A stretch of DNA of 64,000 nt, taken from assembly GCF_000474745.1 (NCBI RefSeq), contig NZ_ASJR01000005.1, forward strand, positions 62,001 to 126,000. Reading direction: 5' to 3'. Position numbers and translations under genes: made by a program. Below are positions 24,603 to 33,983 of this stretch, one piece after another. Within the stretch, counting starts at the first letter, position 1, and each line of letters opens with the position of its first letter. The notes below the pieces were generated by a model. That model ran no database searches and had not been told where the DNA came from. It worked only from the letters and a program-made list of their open reading frames with translations. The DNA is from Chitinivibrio alkaliphilus ACht1. GTDB taxonomy: Bacteria; Fibrobacterota; Chitinivibrionia; Chitinivibrionales; Chitinivibrionaceae.

Positions 24603-25505
24603 ATGAAAGCCCTCTTCGCCCTCCTCTTTGCGCTATCTCTGGCGGCACGTCCTGACACCGTACAGGTTTCCCTCCATCTTGCCCAAGATACAACCACTTT
24701 CGGCGCGTCCGTACCGGGATCTATTCCTCTTCCCGAGGATGCCACATCTGCACGCCTGCTTCATCCGGAGGGGTTTCTCACTCCAACCGTACAAATTCGA
24801 GATATTACCCTGAACACAGAGGAAATCTCCTTTGTCATAACCCCCTATACAATAGAAACCTGTACGATCCCGTCGCTCACCCTTTCCTATACCCGCCGTG
24901 GCGAAGACATCACGGCACATACGGGCGAAACTACGCTCACGGTACTCTCCACCCTTGCCGACACCGCCCGTCCCTACGATGCGGGAGCCCCCCTGGACTT
25001 TACACGACCACACCTCTTTCCATGGATTCTTGGAGGAGTACTCTGTGCGGTCTTTCTTCTCATGCTGTTTCTCTGGCAGCGATACCGGAAAAATAACGCT
25101 CCCACTCTCGCCCCTCCTCCCCCACCACCGGGTGAGGAAGCCTTGGCATCTCTTCAAAGACTTGCTGCGCAAGACTATCTTTCCCTCAGACAGTATAAAC
25201 CATTCTGCTTTGAACTCTCCGCTCTTATAAAACGCTATATCGGTCGCCGGTGGCAATGCGGAGTGGCTGAATATACCTCCCGTGAATTCCGGCGATGGAT
25301 TGAAACGACGGATCTTTCCCGAGAAGATCGCCAGTTCCTCAAAAAACTAATCGGAGATACAGACCCCGTAAAATTTGCCAATCTTGAACCGCTCCATGAG
25401 GATATGGAAAATCTTTTTACTCAAAGCCGACGGTTTATCGAAACCAAGGAGGCGCAAGTGGCAGAGGCCGCCCATTCCCCCAATGACCATGGAGAAGAGA
25501 CGTGA
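24603..25505 (+). CDS. BatI-like (DUF4381-type) protein of the Bat operon
   Basis: A 300-residue membrane protein. It has a signal peptide, a periplasmic beta-rich domain (about 20-135), one TM helix (WILGGVLCAVFLLMLFLW), a proline-rich linker, then a cytoplasmic helical domain (LRQYKPFCFELSALIKRYIG...REFRRWIETTDLS). This matches the protein usually encoded just before BatA in MoxR-Bat operons. Its stop overlaps the GTG of batA. The operon here has no MoxR ATPase or DUF58 gene in front, which is the usual order. Confidence 0.72.
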   Translation: MKALFALLFALSLAARPDTVQVSLHLAQDTTTFGASVPGSIPLPEDATSARLLHPEGFLTPTVQIRDITLNTEEISFVITPYTIETCTIPSLTLSYTRRGEDITAHTGETTLTVLSTLADTARPYDAGAPLDFTRPHLFPWILGGVLCAVFLLMLFLWQRYRKNNAPTLAPPPPPPGEEALASLQRLAAQDYLSLRQYKPFCFELSALIKRYIGRRWQCGVAEYTSREFRRWIETTDLSREDRQFLKKLIGDTDPVKFANLEPLHEDMENLFTQSRRFIETKEAQVAEAAHSPNDHGEET

Positions 25506-26494
25506 AGAGGTTCTACACCCCCGAAGCCCTTTGGCTTTTGCTACTGCTCATCCCCCTTGTCCTCAGCTATTTCTACACAGAACGACGGGGCCGATCTGCC
25601 CTGACCTTTTCTCACTCCGCCCCCCTGGAAAGCATCCCCGTGGGCTGGGCAGTATACCTCCGCCACATTCTTATCCTCCTGCGCCTTGGGGGAATGGCCT
25701 TGCTTATTATTGCCCTGGCACGCCCTCAACGGGGAGATCAGCATGAGCATATCGTCTCTGACGGAATAGATATCATGCTCACCTTAGATCTCTCCACGTC
25801 CATGCGTGCCCTCGATTTTAAACCATCAAACCGTCTTGAGGTGGCCAAAGAACAGACACAGGAGTTTCTCACACACCGCACGGGGGATAACATAGGCCTG
25901 ACTATTTTTGCCGGCCGCAGTTATCTTAAATGTCCCCTTACCCGTGATTATGACCTCCTCAGTTCCTTCATTGAAGATCTCGATTTCGGCCCCTCTATTG
26001 AGGATGGCACTGCCATTGGTACCGCCTTGGTAACTGCTGCAAAACATCTTCAAGCGGGACAGTCGGAAAACAAGGTAATTCTGCTCTTTACAGATGGAGC
26101 AAATAATCGTGGTGATATACAGCCCCTTACGGCCGCCCGCGCAGTGGCTGAGCAGGGAATCCGTATTCATACCATTGCCATCGGGCGAGAAGGACGAGTA
26201 CCCTACCCCTTTATCCATGGACAAGATACAATTATCCGAGAGATAGAATCGGATTATGATGCTGAAGAGCTCCAGGAAATTGCCCGTATCGGCGGAGGAG
26301 AATTCTTCCTTGCAGAGAGTACTCAGGAGCTTGAAGAGATCTACAAAGCAATTGATGAGCTTGAAACAACGGAAGTTGAGATTGAAAAGTGGGTCGCTTG
26401 GAGCGAAGAATTCTACCGGTGGCTTCTCTGGGGAAGTCTCCTTATCTTTTTAGAGATACTCTTACGGCATACCCGATTCAGGAGGTTTCCATAA
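25502..26494 (+). CDS. batA: BatA-type VWA-domain membrane protein
   Basis: A 330-residue protein. Two N-terminal membrane helices (to about residue 75) precede a von Willebrand A domain with an intact MIDAS: DLSTS (Asp96, Ser98, Ser100), a Thr in TAIGTAL and Asp in LLFTDGANN. A final TM helix lies near the C-terminus (FYRWLLWGSLLIFLEILL). Bat proteins are linked to aerotolerance and envelope stress in Bacteroides and Leptospira. The start is a GTG overlapping the previous stop (GTGA). The next gene, batB, overlaps by one base (TAATG). Confidence 0.85.
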   Translation: MKRFYTPEALWLLLLLIPLVLSYFYTERRGRSALTFSHSAPLESIPVGWAVYLRHILILLRLGGMALLIIALARPQRGDQHEHIVSDGIDIMLTLDLSTSMRALDFKPSNRLEVAKEQTQEFLTHRTGDNIGLTIFAGRSYLKCPLTRDYDLLSSFIEDLDFGPSIEDGTAIGTALVTAAKHLQAGQSENKVILLFTDGANNRGDIQPLTAARAVAEQGIRIHTIAIGREGRVPYPFIHGQDTIIREIESDYDAEELQEIARIGGGEFFLAESTQELEEIYKAIDELETTEVEIEKWVAWSEEFYRWLLWGSLLIFLEILLRHTRFRRFP

Positions 26495-27513
26495 TGCGTT
26501 TTGCAGAACCAACCGCCCTCTGGGCTCTTATCTCGGCGCCGCTGCTTCTGCTCCTCTTTTGGGCCACCTTCCGCGCCCGACGCAGAGCCCTGAGACGGTT
26601 TGGAGATGAGAACCTGGTACGAGAACTCACGCCACCGGTTCTCTTTCCCTTGGAACCGCTCCGTATTAGCCTGTGTATAACAGCGTGGATTCTTCTTGTC
26701 ATTGCCGTAGCACGCCCCCTCTTTGGAGAACGAGAAACACGACGGGAACAGCGCGGCATAGACATTATGATAGCCCTTGATATTTCCAACAGCATGTATG
26801 CAGAGGAGATCTCGCCAAACAGGATACGCCGGGCCCAACATGAACTCTCTGAGCTCCTTACCCTTTTGAAGGGAGAAAGGGTGGGCTTGACTATTTTTGC
26901 AGGGCAAAGCGTTGTCCAACTCCCGCTCACCTCTGATTACGGGGTTGCCGGCACCTTTATTCGTGCGGTAGATCCATCATGGATATCCTTTCAAGGAACA
27001 GATATCGCCGGTGCCATTGAGAAATCTGTGGAAAGTTTCTCCCATGATGAGCGTGACCGAATGATTCTTCTCATCTCAGATGGGGAGGAGCATCAAGGCG
27101 ACGCGCTTACGGCAGCACAGAGAGCCGCCGATGAAGGCGTGTACATCTATACCATAGGCGTCGGTTCATCGGAGGGAGCCCTCATCCCCATGCCAGGCAA
27201 GGATGGGGAACGCTCGTATAAACGGGACCAGCGTGGCGAAAGAGTTATTACCCGCCTCAATCCCCAGCTCTTGGAAGATATCGCCCTGGAAACGGGGGGG
27301 CAGTTTTTCCACGCTGAAACCGACTTGGATCTGCATGCAATTTACGATGATATTCGAGATATGAAAGATGGCGTTTTTGAGCAGCACTATCACGAAGGAC
27401 TTGCAGAGCAGTATCAACTCTTTCTCGGAGCAAGTATACTCCTGCTATTTTCGTACTATCTACTGCCCCATGCCGTAAGAAAGAAAAAACAATGGAGGGG
27501 TCACATTGCATAA
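26494..27513 (+). CDS. batB: BatB-type VWA-domain membrane protein
   Basis: A 339-residue paralogue of BatA. It has N-terminal TMs, the motif ARPLFGERETRREQRGIDIM, and a VWA domain with MIDAS DISNS (Asp96, Ser98, Ser100), FQGTDIAGAI and LISDGEEHQGD. A C-terminal TM follows (LFLGASILLLFSYYLLP). The RGIDIMIALDISNSM block is typical of BatA/BatB. BatA and BatB probably form a heteromeric complex in the inner membrane. The ATG at 26494 overlaps the batA stop. Confidence 0.87.
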   Translation: MRFAEPTALWALISAPLLLLLFWATFRARRRALRRFGDENLVRELTPPVLFPLEPLRISLCITAWILLVIAVARPLFGERETRREQRGIDIMIALDISNSMYAEEISPNRIRRAQHELSELLTLLKGERVGLTIFAGQSVVQLPLTSDYGVAGTFIRAVDPSWISFQGTDIAGAIEKSVESFSHDERDRMILLISDGEEHQGDALTAAQRAADEGVYIYTIGVGSSEGALIPMPGKDGERSYKRDQRGERVITRLNPQLLEDIALETGGQFFHAETDLDLHAIYDDIRDMKDGVFEQHYHEGLAEQYQLFLGASILLLFSYYLLPHAVRKKKQWRGHIA

Positions 27514-28342
27514 GACGCTCTGTGTTATCAGCATGTTTGTTCTCTGCCTTGCCGGGGTGCGGGAACTCAACACCCTGAGCCAGCGCGGCCAGGAAGCCTA
27601 TGAAACAGGAAACTACGCTGAGGCAGCCCGTATTTACGGACGAGCTGCGGAGAAAGATCCGGAAAACCCCCGAATTCTCTATAATAAAGCCCTTGCCCAT
27701 ACTCAACTGGGAGAACATGCCACGGCAGCAGAGCTCTTAGAAAAGGTTAGCTCTCTTCCTGGACAGGAACAACTGGCGGGACAACATCATTTTTCTCGCG
27801 GCGTATCCCTTGATAAACTGGGGGACCACACCTTAGAATTGCTTATGCACCCTACCGAAGAAACGCACGAGCTCTCCCTGGATGATGTAAAAGCTCAGTA
27901 TATCGGTGCATTGAACGCCTATGCAGAGGCTCTTGATCATGGTGCAGACAGTAGCCGCGTTGTGCATAACATGGAAATTACCGCGTATAAACTTCACAAT
28001 CTTCCAGAACCTCCCGAAAGTGATAGTGACGGCGAGAAAGAACCGGGGGATGATGACCAAGATGATGATGACCAAGATGATGAAGAGCACCCCTCAGACG
28101 AGGGGGACGAAGATGATCAGCACGAAGATGATGACCCCACCGCAGATGAAAAGGACGAAGAGGAGCATCCTGAAACAGAGCAGGATGCCGATGCCACCCA
28201 AGAAGACACCCTTGACGAGGAAGAGCTGAGTCGCGAGCACGCTCAGCGTCTTATAGATCAATATAGCGATGACCTCATGCATATGAACAAACCCAGTGAC
28301 ACCCTTGACATGCAGGAACCGCCCGACGGAAAGGATTGGTAG
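27506..28342 (+). CDS. batC: BatC-type TPR protein with acidic tail
   Basis: A 278-residue secreted or membrane-anchored protein with an N-terminal hydrophobic signal. TPR repeats follow (about 22-95: GQEAYETGNYAEAARIYGRA, NKALAHTQLGEHATAAELL). Then comes a long low-complexity acidic stretch (about 170-240, mostly Asp, Glu, His, Gln) and a short helical end. BatC normally bridges BatA/B to other partners through its TPRs. The start is TTG at 27506 with GGAGGGG five bases upstream, overlapping batB by eight bases. The acidic region is unusually long and may bind cations; that is inference. Confidence 0.8.
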   Translation: MHKTLCVISMFVLCLAGVRELNTLSQRGQEAYETGNYAEAARIYGRAAEKDPENPRILYNKALAHTQLGEHATAAELLEKVSSLPGQEQLAGQHHFSRGVSLDKLGDHTLELLMHPTEETHELSLDDVKAQYIGALNAYAEALDHGADSSRVVHNMEITAYKLHNLPEPPESDSDGEKEPGDDDQDDDDQDDEEHPSDEGDEDDQHEDDDPTADEKDEEEHPETEQDADATQEDTLDEEELSREHAQRLIDQYSDDLMHMNKPSDTLDMQEPPDGKDW

Positions 28343-28345
28343 ATC

Positions 28346-30112
28346 ATGAAGCCCGTTCTACTTCTTCTGTTATGCGTCCTTTCCATGGCTGCTGGAACCA
28401 TAGAACTTACCACCGAACAAACCTCGCTTTCTGTTGGTGATATTGCTCTTGTTCGCGCAGACATTAATCTCCCCTCATCCATGGATACGCCCCCTCATTT
28501 TGAAGAACATTCTGCCTACACGGCAACCTTGGAAAATGTACGGCATGGCACGTCTCGACAGGTTGCAATTTCAGGGGGAAGACAGCGCGCTGTAACCACG
28601 GTACAATACTCCCTTCTATATCAAGTTACATTTCACGAAACAGGGGAAATCACCCTGCCACCCTTGCGCTTTACCCACAATGAGAAAGAGTACGTTTCCA
28701 ATGAAATAACCTTTCAGATTGATGATACCCCCCAAGATTCGCAGGCCCCGGAAGAACTTTTTGTAGAAATTCGCCCCGACAAGCACACCCTGTACACCGG
28801 GGAAACCATGGGAATCACCGTGCACATTACATGGCCGGAGAAGCAGGATGTACAACTTTCAAACCAAGATCTGCACACGCTGTTAGACACCTTTCGCGAC
28901 GCCTTTCCTGAAGACCACACCGTCCACATAGTATTGCAGGAATCACTCAGGGACAAACGAAAAATACGAAACGGTGTTCCCCATCGTACTCTGGAGATCC
29001 CCTTTGAAGTCACCCCGCTTTCTGCAGGAGATTTTTCCATTCCTGCCCTAGAGTTTTCCTATTACGAACGCCGCATGGTACGCTCGGATGATCGCCGCCG
29101 TCACGGTCTGTTTGGATCTATGCACCGCGCTCAAAATGTGCGACGTCACAGCAGAACAACCCCACAACATTTCTCCGTACAAGACCCGCCCCGCCCACCA
29201 GAAAACTTTACCGGCGCCATGAATCGGGTGCGCCTTTCTGCCTCCCTCCCCGACACTGTGGTGACACATGGTATTGCTGCTGGAGCAAGTACCGATCTCA
29301 CAGTCACCCTTCGGGGAAAAGTACCGAAAAACGTGCTGCGCTCCTACACACTTCCAGATATTCCCGGCGTCACCACCTTTGCCCCCGAACGAGAAATGCG
29401 CCAAGACACCCTGAACGGCCGCACCTATTCCCGGGCAGATTACACCTTTGTGCTCATCCCCGAAGAGGAAGGATCCGTCACAATTCCCGAACTCTCCTTT
29501 ACGTGGTTTCACACAGACCGCAAAGAGTATATTCACGAAACAACCGCCCCCATGGAATTCACCGTGCTTCCTGGTCGTTCGCGCAGCAGTGAGCGCGTAC
29601 GTACCCAACGAGGGATTCGTGAAAACAAGGAGAGTATCTCCAGTATCAGAACCACCCCGGGTACCTACACCCTGCTCTCCCCCCAGCACATAAGAAGACA
29701 TATTCGCCCCTTGGTACTTCTCTGGGGACTCGTGTTTCTCCTGATACTGCTGCGCCTGTTTTTCGCTCTTCCCTTATGGAAACACCCCACGCGGAAAAAG
29801 CAGCACGGATACTTCCAAACAATACGACAACTTCGTGCCTGCGCACGGGGTAAAGAATGCTCCTCTCCCACTGCAATTACTGAAAAATATTTAGCATCTG
29901 CTGCGGGGTTTTCCACGGGGGTGTTGTCTCGTCCGGAGTTGGAGAAAGCCCTTATACAACGCGGTGTATCATCCGAAGGTATCCGCTCAATCTATTCTCT
30001 CCTTGATACCATAGAAATGGACCGATATGCACGACAAAAGGCACCGTCAGAGGAATCTCTCAAGGACCTCTGCGTACAAATAAAAAAAATTGAACGGGAG
30101 TTGTGCCCATGA
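28346..30112 (+). CDS. batD: BatD-type membrane protein
   Basis: A 588-residue protein. It has a signal peptide (ending near AAGTIELT), tandem beta-sandwich domains in the periplasm typical of BatD (opening IELTTEQTSLSVGDIALV), and one TM helix (about 450-472, LVLLWGLVFLLILLRLFF). A cytoplasmic helical tail of about 115 residues follows. BatD is the large periplasmic component of the Bat complex. The ATG lies three bases after the batC stop and the end overlaps batE (ATGA). Confidence 0.85.
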   Translation: MKPVLLLLLCVLSMAAGTIELTTEQTSLSVGDIALVRADINLPSSMDTPPHFEEHSAYTATLENVRHGTSRQVAISGGRQRAVTTVQYSLLYQVTFHETGEITLPPLRFTHNEKEYVSNEITFQIDDTPQDSQAPEELFVEIRPDKHTLYTGETMGITVHITWPEKQDVQLSNQDLHTLLDTFRDAFPEDHTVHIVLQESLRDKRKIRNGVPHRTLEIPFEVTPLSAGDFSIPALEFSYYERRMVRSDDRRRHGLFGSMHRAQNVRRHSRTTPQHFSVQDPPRPPENFTGAMNRVRLSASLPDTVVTHGIAAGASTDLTVTLRGKVPKNVLRSYTLPDIPGVTTFAPEREMRQDTLNGRTYSRADYTFVLIPEEEGSVTIPELSFTWFHTDRKEYIHETTAPMEFTVLPGRSRSSERVRTQRGIRENKESISSIRTTPGTYTLLSPQHIRRHIRPLVLLWGLVFLLILLRLFFALPLWKHPTRKKQHGYFQTIRQLRACARGKECSSPTAITEKYLASAAGFSTGVLSRPELEKALIQRGVSSEGIRSIYSLLDTIEMDRYARQKAPSEESLKDLCVQIKKIERELCP

Positions 30113-30873
30113 TTTTTCGCCTCGGTATCATCCTGGTTCTTCTTACATCGCTCCTCCATGGAGCTCAGGATCCCTTTTCTCAGGGAAATTCCGCCTATGC
30201 ACAGGGAGAGTATCGCACCGCCATCGACTATTACCACCAAGCACTCATGAAAGAACCATACCCCCTGCCGAATATGTATTTCAACATGGGTAATGCCTGG
30301 TTTCACCTGGGGAATATCGGCAAAAGTATCCTCGCCTATGAACGGGCTCAAATTCTCGCACCGGGAGATACACGAATAGAAAAAAACCTCCGCCATGTAC
30401 GAAGCCTTCGTTTGGACAGGCATGAAAGAGAAACCAGCGCCCTCGATGAACTACGCAAAATGTATTACGGTTTTTTTCCTCCACGATCCCAACTCAAACT
30501 CCTTATTCTGCTGGCACTCATTGCTCTTATATGTACAATATGCATTCTTTTTATCCCGCTGAAAAATAAAACAGCCCCCCTCTACGGCCTTGGACTGGCC
30601 CTTCTCCTCACCCTCTTTTTTGGCTCCACTACGTGGTATAGTCTCTATCGATTGCGCACACACCAACGGGGGGTAGTCACCGTTTCCAAAGCCTCTGTTC
30701 GCCCTGCCCCCCAAGGGACATCGGAAGGATTTGTTCTCCATGAAGGAAGTACCTTTCGTATATTAGATCAGCATAATCACTGGTATCGCATCTCCTTCAG
30801 TGATACCCATGAAGGATGGATTAAGAAGGATAATTTTGAAATTATTGAACATCTTTACAGGACAAACCAATGA
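30109..30873 (+). CDS. batE: BatE-type TPR/SH3 membrane protein
   Basis: A 254-residue protein. A signal peptide (ending LLHGAQD) precedes TPRs (about 22-95: GNSAYAQGEYRTAIDYYHQA, NMGNAWFHLGNIGKSILAY), two TM helices (about 125-150 and 158-178) and a C-terminal bacterial SH3 domain (TVSKASVRPAPQGTSEG...HNHWYRISFSDTHEGWIKK). This TPR-2TM-SH3 layout is BatE. The ATG at 30109 overlaps the batD stop; an upstream GTG at 30103 is an alternative. The galE start overlaps its stop. Confidence 0.83.
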   Translation: MIFRLGIILVLLTSLLHGAQDPFSQGNSAYAQGEYRTAIDYYHQALMKEPYPLPNMYFNMGNAWFHLGNIGKSILAYERAQILAPGDTRIEKNLRHVRSLRLDRHERETSALDELRKMYYGFFPPRSQLKLLILLALIALICTICILFIPLKNKTAPLYGLGLALLLTLFFGSTTWYSLYRLRTHQRGVVTVSKASVRPAPQGTSEGFVLHEGSTFRILDQHNHWYRISFSDTHEGWIKKDNFEIIEHLYRTNQ

Positions 30874-31853
30874 AATATCTTATTATCGGTGGCGCCGGAT
30901 ATATCGGCTCACATGTGACGCAGGCGTTCTTACAAGCGGGGCACGAAGTTACCGTATTTGACAATCTCTCCTCGGGAAAACGACAAAACCTCTTTTCCGA
31001 AGCCGCCTTTGTAGAAGCAGATATTCTCGACTACCCCACTCTGGAAAAGACCCTCTCCCAGGGGTTTGACGGTCTTATTCATCTTGCCGCCCTAAAAGCG
31101 GCGGGGGAGTCTATGAATGAGCCGGAACGGTATGCCGAAAATAATATAATCGGCTCCCTCAATATTCTCAACGCCGCAGCACGAACGGGGGTTTCCGCCA
31201 TTGTTTTTTCTTCAACCGCCGCAGTATACGGCGAACCGACATACCTTCCCATTGACGAAAACCATCCGCAAAACCCAATGAATTTTTATGGGTTCACAAA
31301 GCTGGAAATAGAGCGTCTCCTGGGCTGGTTCAGCCGTCTTAAGGGGATACGCTACGCGGCGCTGCGCTATTTCAATGCCGCAGGGTATGACCCCACGGGG
31401 ACACTCCACGGCTTGGAAGAGCAGCCGGAAAACCTTCTCCCCGTCGTAATGGAAACAGCAGCGGGAATTCGGGAAAAAATGGCCGTTTTCGGAGACACCT
31501 ACGAGACACGAGATGGCACGTGTATCCGCGACTATATTCATGTATCCGACCTTGCCGATGCCCATCTTCGGGCAGCAGACTACCTACATCAGCAAAAAGA
31601 GGACATCACCGTAAACCTTGGTTCCGAGGAAGGAATAACCGTACAGGAAATGCTCCATTCTGCCCGACAAGTCACGGGACAACCCATTCCGGCAGATGTT
31701 GTATCACCACGGCCGGGAGACCCTTCGGTGGTACTTGCTTCGGCAGAGCAGGCGCAAAAACTTCTCGGATGGACAGCAAAATACTCCGACGTGGATACCC
31801 TTATCAAAACCACGTGGCAGGCCTACCAAAAAGAAGGTGTTGTGCGCACATAA
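30870..31853 (+). CDS. galE: UDP-glucose 4-epimerase
   Basis: A 327-residue extended short-chain dehydrogenase. The Rossmann motif GGAGYIGSH (8-16) binds NAD, SSTAAVYG (114-121) carries the catalytic Ser/Thr, and Tyr140-x-x-x-Lys144 is in NFYGFTKLE. RDYIHVSDLADAH is the usual GalE C-terminal block. It interconverts UDP-glucose and UDP-galactose for LPS or exopolysaccharide. The ATG overlaps the batE stop, so it is the last gene of the Bat transcript, an unusual companion. A related UDP-sugar epimerase activity cannot be excluded. Confidence 0.88.
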   Translation: MKYLIIGGAGYIGSHVTQAFLQAGHEVTVFDNLSSGKRQNLFSEAAFVEADILDYPTLEKTLSQGFDGLIHLAALKAAGESMNEPERYAENNIIGSLNILNAAARTGVSAIVFSSTAAVYGEPTYLPIDENHPQNPMNFYGFTKLEIERLLGWFSRLKGIRYAALRYFNAAGYDPTGTLHGLEEQPENLLPVVMETAAGIREKMAVFGDTYETRDGTCIRDYIHVSDLADAHLRAADYLHQQKEDITVNLGSEEGITVQEMLHSARQVTGQPIPADVVSPRPGDPSVVLASAEQAQKLLGWTAKYSDVDTLIKTTWQAYQKEGVVRT

Positions 31854-31912
31854 GAGAAAAGGAGTATTTCCCAAGAATCATTTGTCAGATCTCTTTACAA
31901 AAAAAGTACTAC

Positions 31913-31935
31913 AAAAAGGAGCCGTTTCCTTTTTT
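31913..31935 (+). terminator. Terminator after galE
   Basis: The stem AAAAAGGA pairs with TCCTTTTT around a six-base loop, and the T-run forms the 3' arm and tail. It lies 60 bases after the galE stop and probably ends the DUF445-Bat-galE transcript. The stem is A/T-rich, so strength is moderate. Confidence 0.55.
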
Positions 31936-32015
31936 GTCTACTCGCAAAAAATATGGCAAAACAAGGCCCTCTGGAATACCTTTATATTATGCAATCTTAT
32001 TCAGGAGCCTGGTAA

Positions 32016-33971
32016 ATGATACGCGTACTACTGTGCACTCTTCTTATTCCGGCATGTCTCTTGGGCACTGGTCGACCGGTCATATCATGGATTCCGCCAT
32101 ACAATGTCCCGGTCAGCTTTGAGAATCTTGAGAAAAGTTTTGATGGATATGGCCCCGCCGACGGGCTTTCACATATTGCGCCGCAGTTTTGGGTTCCCGA
32201 TGGTAATGGTGGTATTAGCTATGTAACGCGCGATGACTACAGTATGGACTATATGAACGATGACTCCGTGAAGGTAATACGGGATTGGGGAAACCAGTAC
32301 GGTATAAAAACCATGCTCTGTATTTACAACGGGGAACATGGATGGGACTGGAGCCTTGTATCCACCTCAATATCCGCAGCAAATCGTCAATCCTTTGTAG
32401 ATGCAATTGTTACGGAAATGAAACGTCTTAATCTTCATGGCGTAGAGGTAGATCTTGAAGGTCCCAACGCAGACTCTCCCACCGATACGGAAAACTTTCT
32501 TCTCTTCATGGAGAAACTCAGTGATACCCTTTCCTCCCTGGGAAAAGATCTGACCATAGCAACCTTTGCATCACGGGAATGGGATCATATCCCCGATGCA
32601 TCACATTGGCCCGAACTGCTCCCCCTGGTTGACGGCATAACATCCATGGGGTATGAAGAAACCGGTATCAATGCAACGGGAGACCTCTCCTATGCCGGCC
32701 AAAAATCTATGGCGGCGGGCGCTCCTGAGAAGCTCATGTTGGGAATGCCCGATCATCTCGATAGTTGGCAAGGAAGTTCCGCCCTCCAGCAAGTAGAGTG
32801 GGCACAAGATAACGGTGTGGGCGTTGCCCTATGGGATATGCAGCTTCGCAATGAAGCGTGGCAGCGCAGAGACATTTGGAAAGCCCTATCAGAGATTCGT
32901 GGCCCCCTAGGAACCACCTACACCGTTACGGCAAAAGCAGAAACGGGCGGCAGTATTACGCCATCAGGACAGGTCTCTGTACGCGAAGGAACCAGCCAAA
33001 CATTCACCATTACCCCTGACCCTTGGCACATTATTACAGATGTGCTCATCGACGGCGAATCGCAGGGAGCACAGGAAGAAGTTACCCTGGAAGAAATCTC
33101 TGGCGATACACGTATTACCGCTCGCTTTGCTCCCGATCCCGATGCGCCGGAACTCCACAGCTTCACCATTACTGCGAAAGAAGGTGGCACAAGCACGCCG
33201 GCAGGGGAATTTCTCCTCGCCCATGGAGAGGATACCTCCCTTACAATCACTCCGGAGAGTGGCTACATTGTCAATTCTGTGGTAATCGACGACCAAGAGA
33301 GAGGACCTCTCACGGAAATGTACTTTTACAATGTCCACGCATCTCATACCATTACGGCTTCTTTTGAAGAGTCAAAAGGAGGTGATGTGGGACACTATGA
33401 GCCGTGGAGCAGCAGTATCACCCCAGGATACCGAGATACGGTACACCACAATGACTCTCTCTGGGAATATACCGGTGATCCACACGGCGGCACCTGGGGT
33501 GCCGATATGGAGCCCAGTCACAGCCTCACAGATCAATTTGGGACACCTCCGTGGACCTTTGCCGGCACCTATTCTGGAATACCCGACACCCTCATTACGG
33601 CACAACTTCAGTATTACGGGGGTACTACGGACACCCTTATTACAACAACGAAGAAACACGTACAGGGAGAAGTAGACAGCCAATGGGTTGACACCGTTTA
33701 TATTGAACGAGACACCCCCGTGATAGACTCACCACACCGTATGGGGGCTACCCCGGCAATAGAACAGACTCCTCACGGCCTCTATCTGGCGCAGAGCGGC
33801 TCCTTTACCCTTTCCCTCTATGACCCGCGAGGGCGCGTCGTACAACACACCAAACTACAGAATGCGCAGCGCGGTGATCGCCTGAATCTTGAAGGGCTTG
33901 CACCGGGGGTATATGTGCTCCAGCTCTTGGGAGAGGGCCACTCCTTTCGGCGACAAATTCATTTGCCCTAA
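32016..33971 (+). CDS. Secreted GH18-like (chitinase-fold) protein with repeat and sorting modules
   Basis: A 651-residue exported protein with a signal peptide of about 18 residues. The first domain (about 20-300) has the GH18 TIM-barrel pattern, including LHGVEVDLEGP. Asp146 and Glu148 occupy the last two positions of DxxDxDxE, but the first two Asp are His and Glu. Next come two bacterial-repeat modules (about 308-375 and 380-450: TVTAKAETGGSITPSGQ, TITAKEGGTSTPAGEF). A Trp/Tyr-rich segment (HYEPWSSSITPGYRD...HNDSLWEYTGDPHGGTWG) looks like a carbohydrate-binding module, and a C-terminal type IX-like sorting module (FTLSLYDPRGRVVQ...LAPGVYVLQL) closes the protein. It probably acts on chitin or a related glycan outside the cell. 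The altered motif leaves activity uncertain. Confidence 0.78.
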   Translation: MIRVLLCTLLIPACLLGTGRPVISWIPPYNVPVSFENLEKSFDGYGPADGLSHIAPQFWVPDGNGGISYVTRDDYSMDYMNDDSVKVIRDWGNQYGIKTMLCIYNGEHGWDWSLVSTSISAANRQSFVDAIVTEMKRLNLHGVEVDLEGPNADSPTDTENFLLFMEKLSDTLSSLGKDLTIATFASREWDHIPDASHWPELLPLVDGITSMGYEETGINATGDLSYAGQKSMAAGAPEKLMLGMPDHLDSWQGSSALQQVEWAQDNGVGVALWDMQLRNEAWQRRDIWKALSEIRGPLGTTYTVTAKAETGGSITPSGQVSVREGTSQTFTITPDPWHIITDVLIDGESQGAQEEVTLEEISGDTRITARFAPDPDAPELHSFTITAKEGGTSTPAGEFLLAHGEDTSLTITPESGYIVNSVVIDDQERGPLTEMYFYNVHASHTITASFEESKGGDVGHYEPWSSSITPGYRDTVHHNDSLWEYTGDPHGGTWGADMEPSHSLTDQFGTPPWTFAGTYSGIPDTLITAQLQYYGGTTDTLITTTKKHVQGEVDSQWVDTVYIERDTPVIDSPHRMGATPAIEQTPHGLYLAQSGSFTLSLYDPRGRVVQHTKLQNAQRGDRLNLEGLAPGVYVLQLLGEGHSFRRQIHLP

Positions 33972-33983
33972 AGGGACGAGTTC

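Noticed and set aside
24633-25256. 207-codon minus-strand frame opposite the BatI-like gene
   Set aside because: The plus-strand protein has a signal peptide, TM helix and operon context. The minus frame shows no domain and no ribosome site.
29048-29701. 217-codon minus-strand frame opposite batD
   Set aside because: Antisense shadow of a conserved Bat gene; Gly/Cys-rich composition without any motif.
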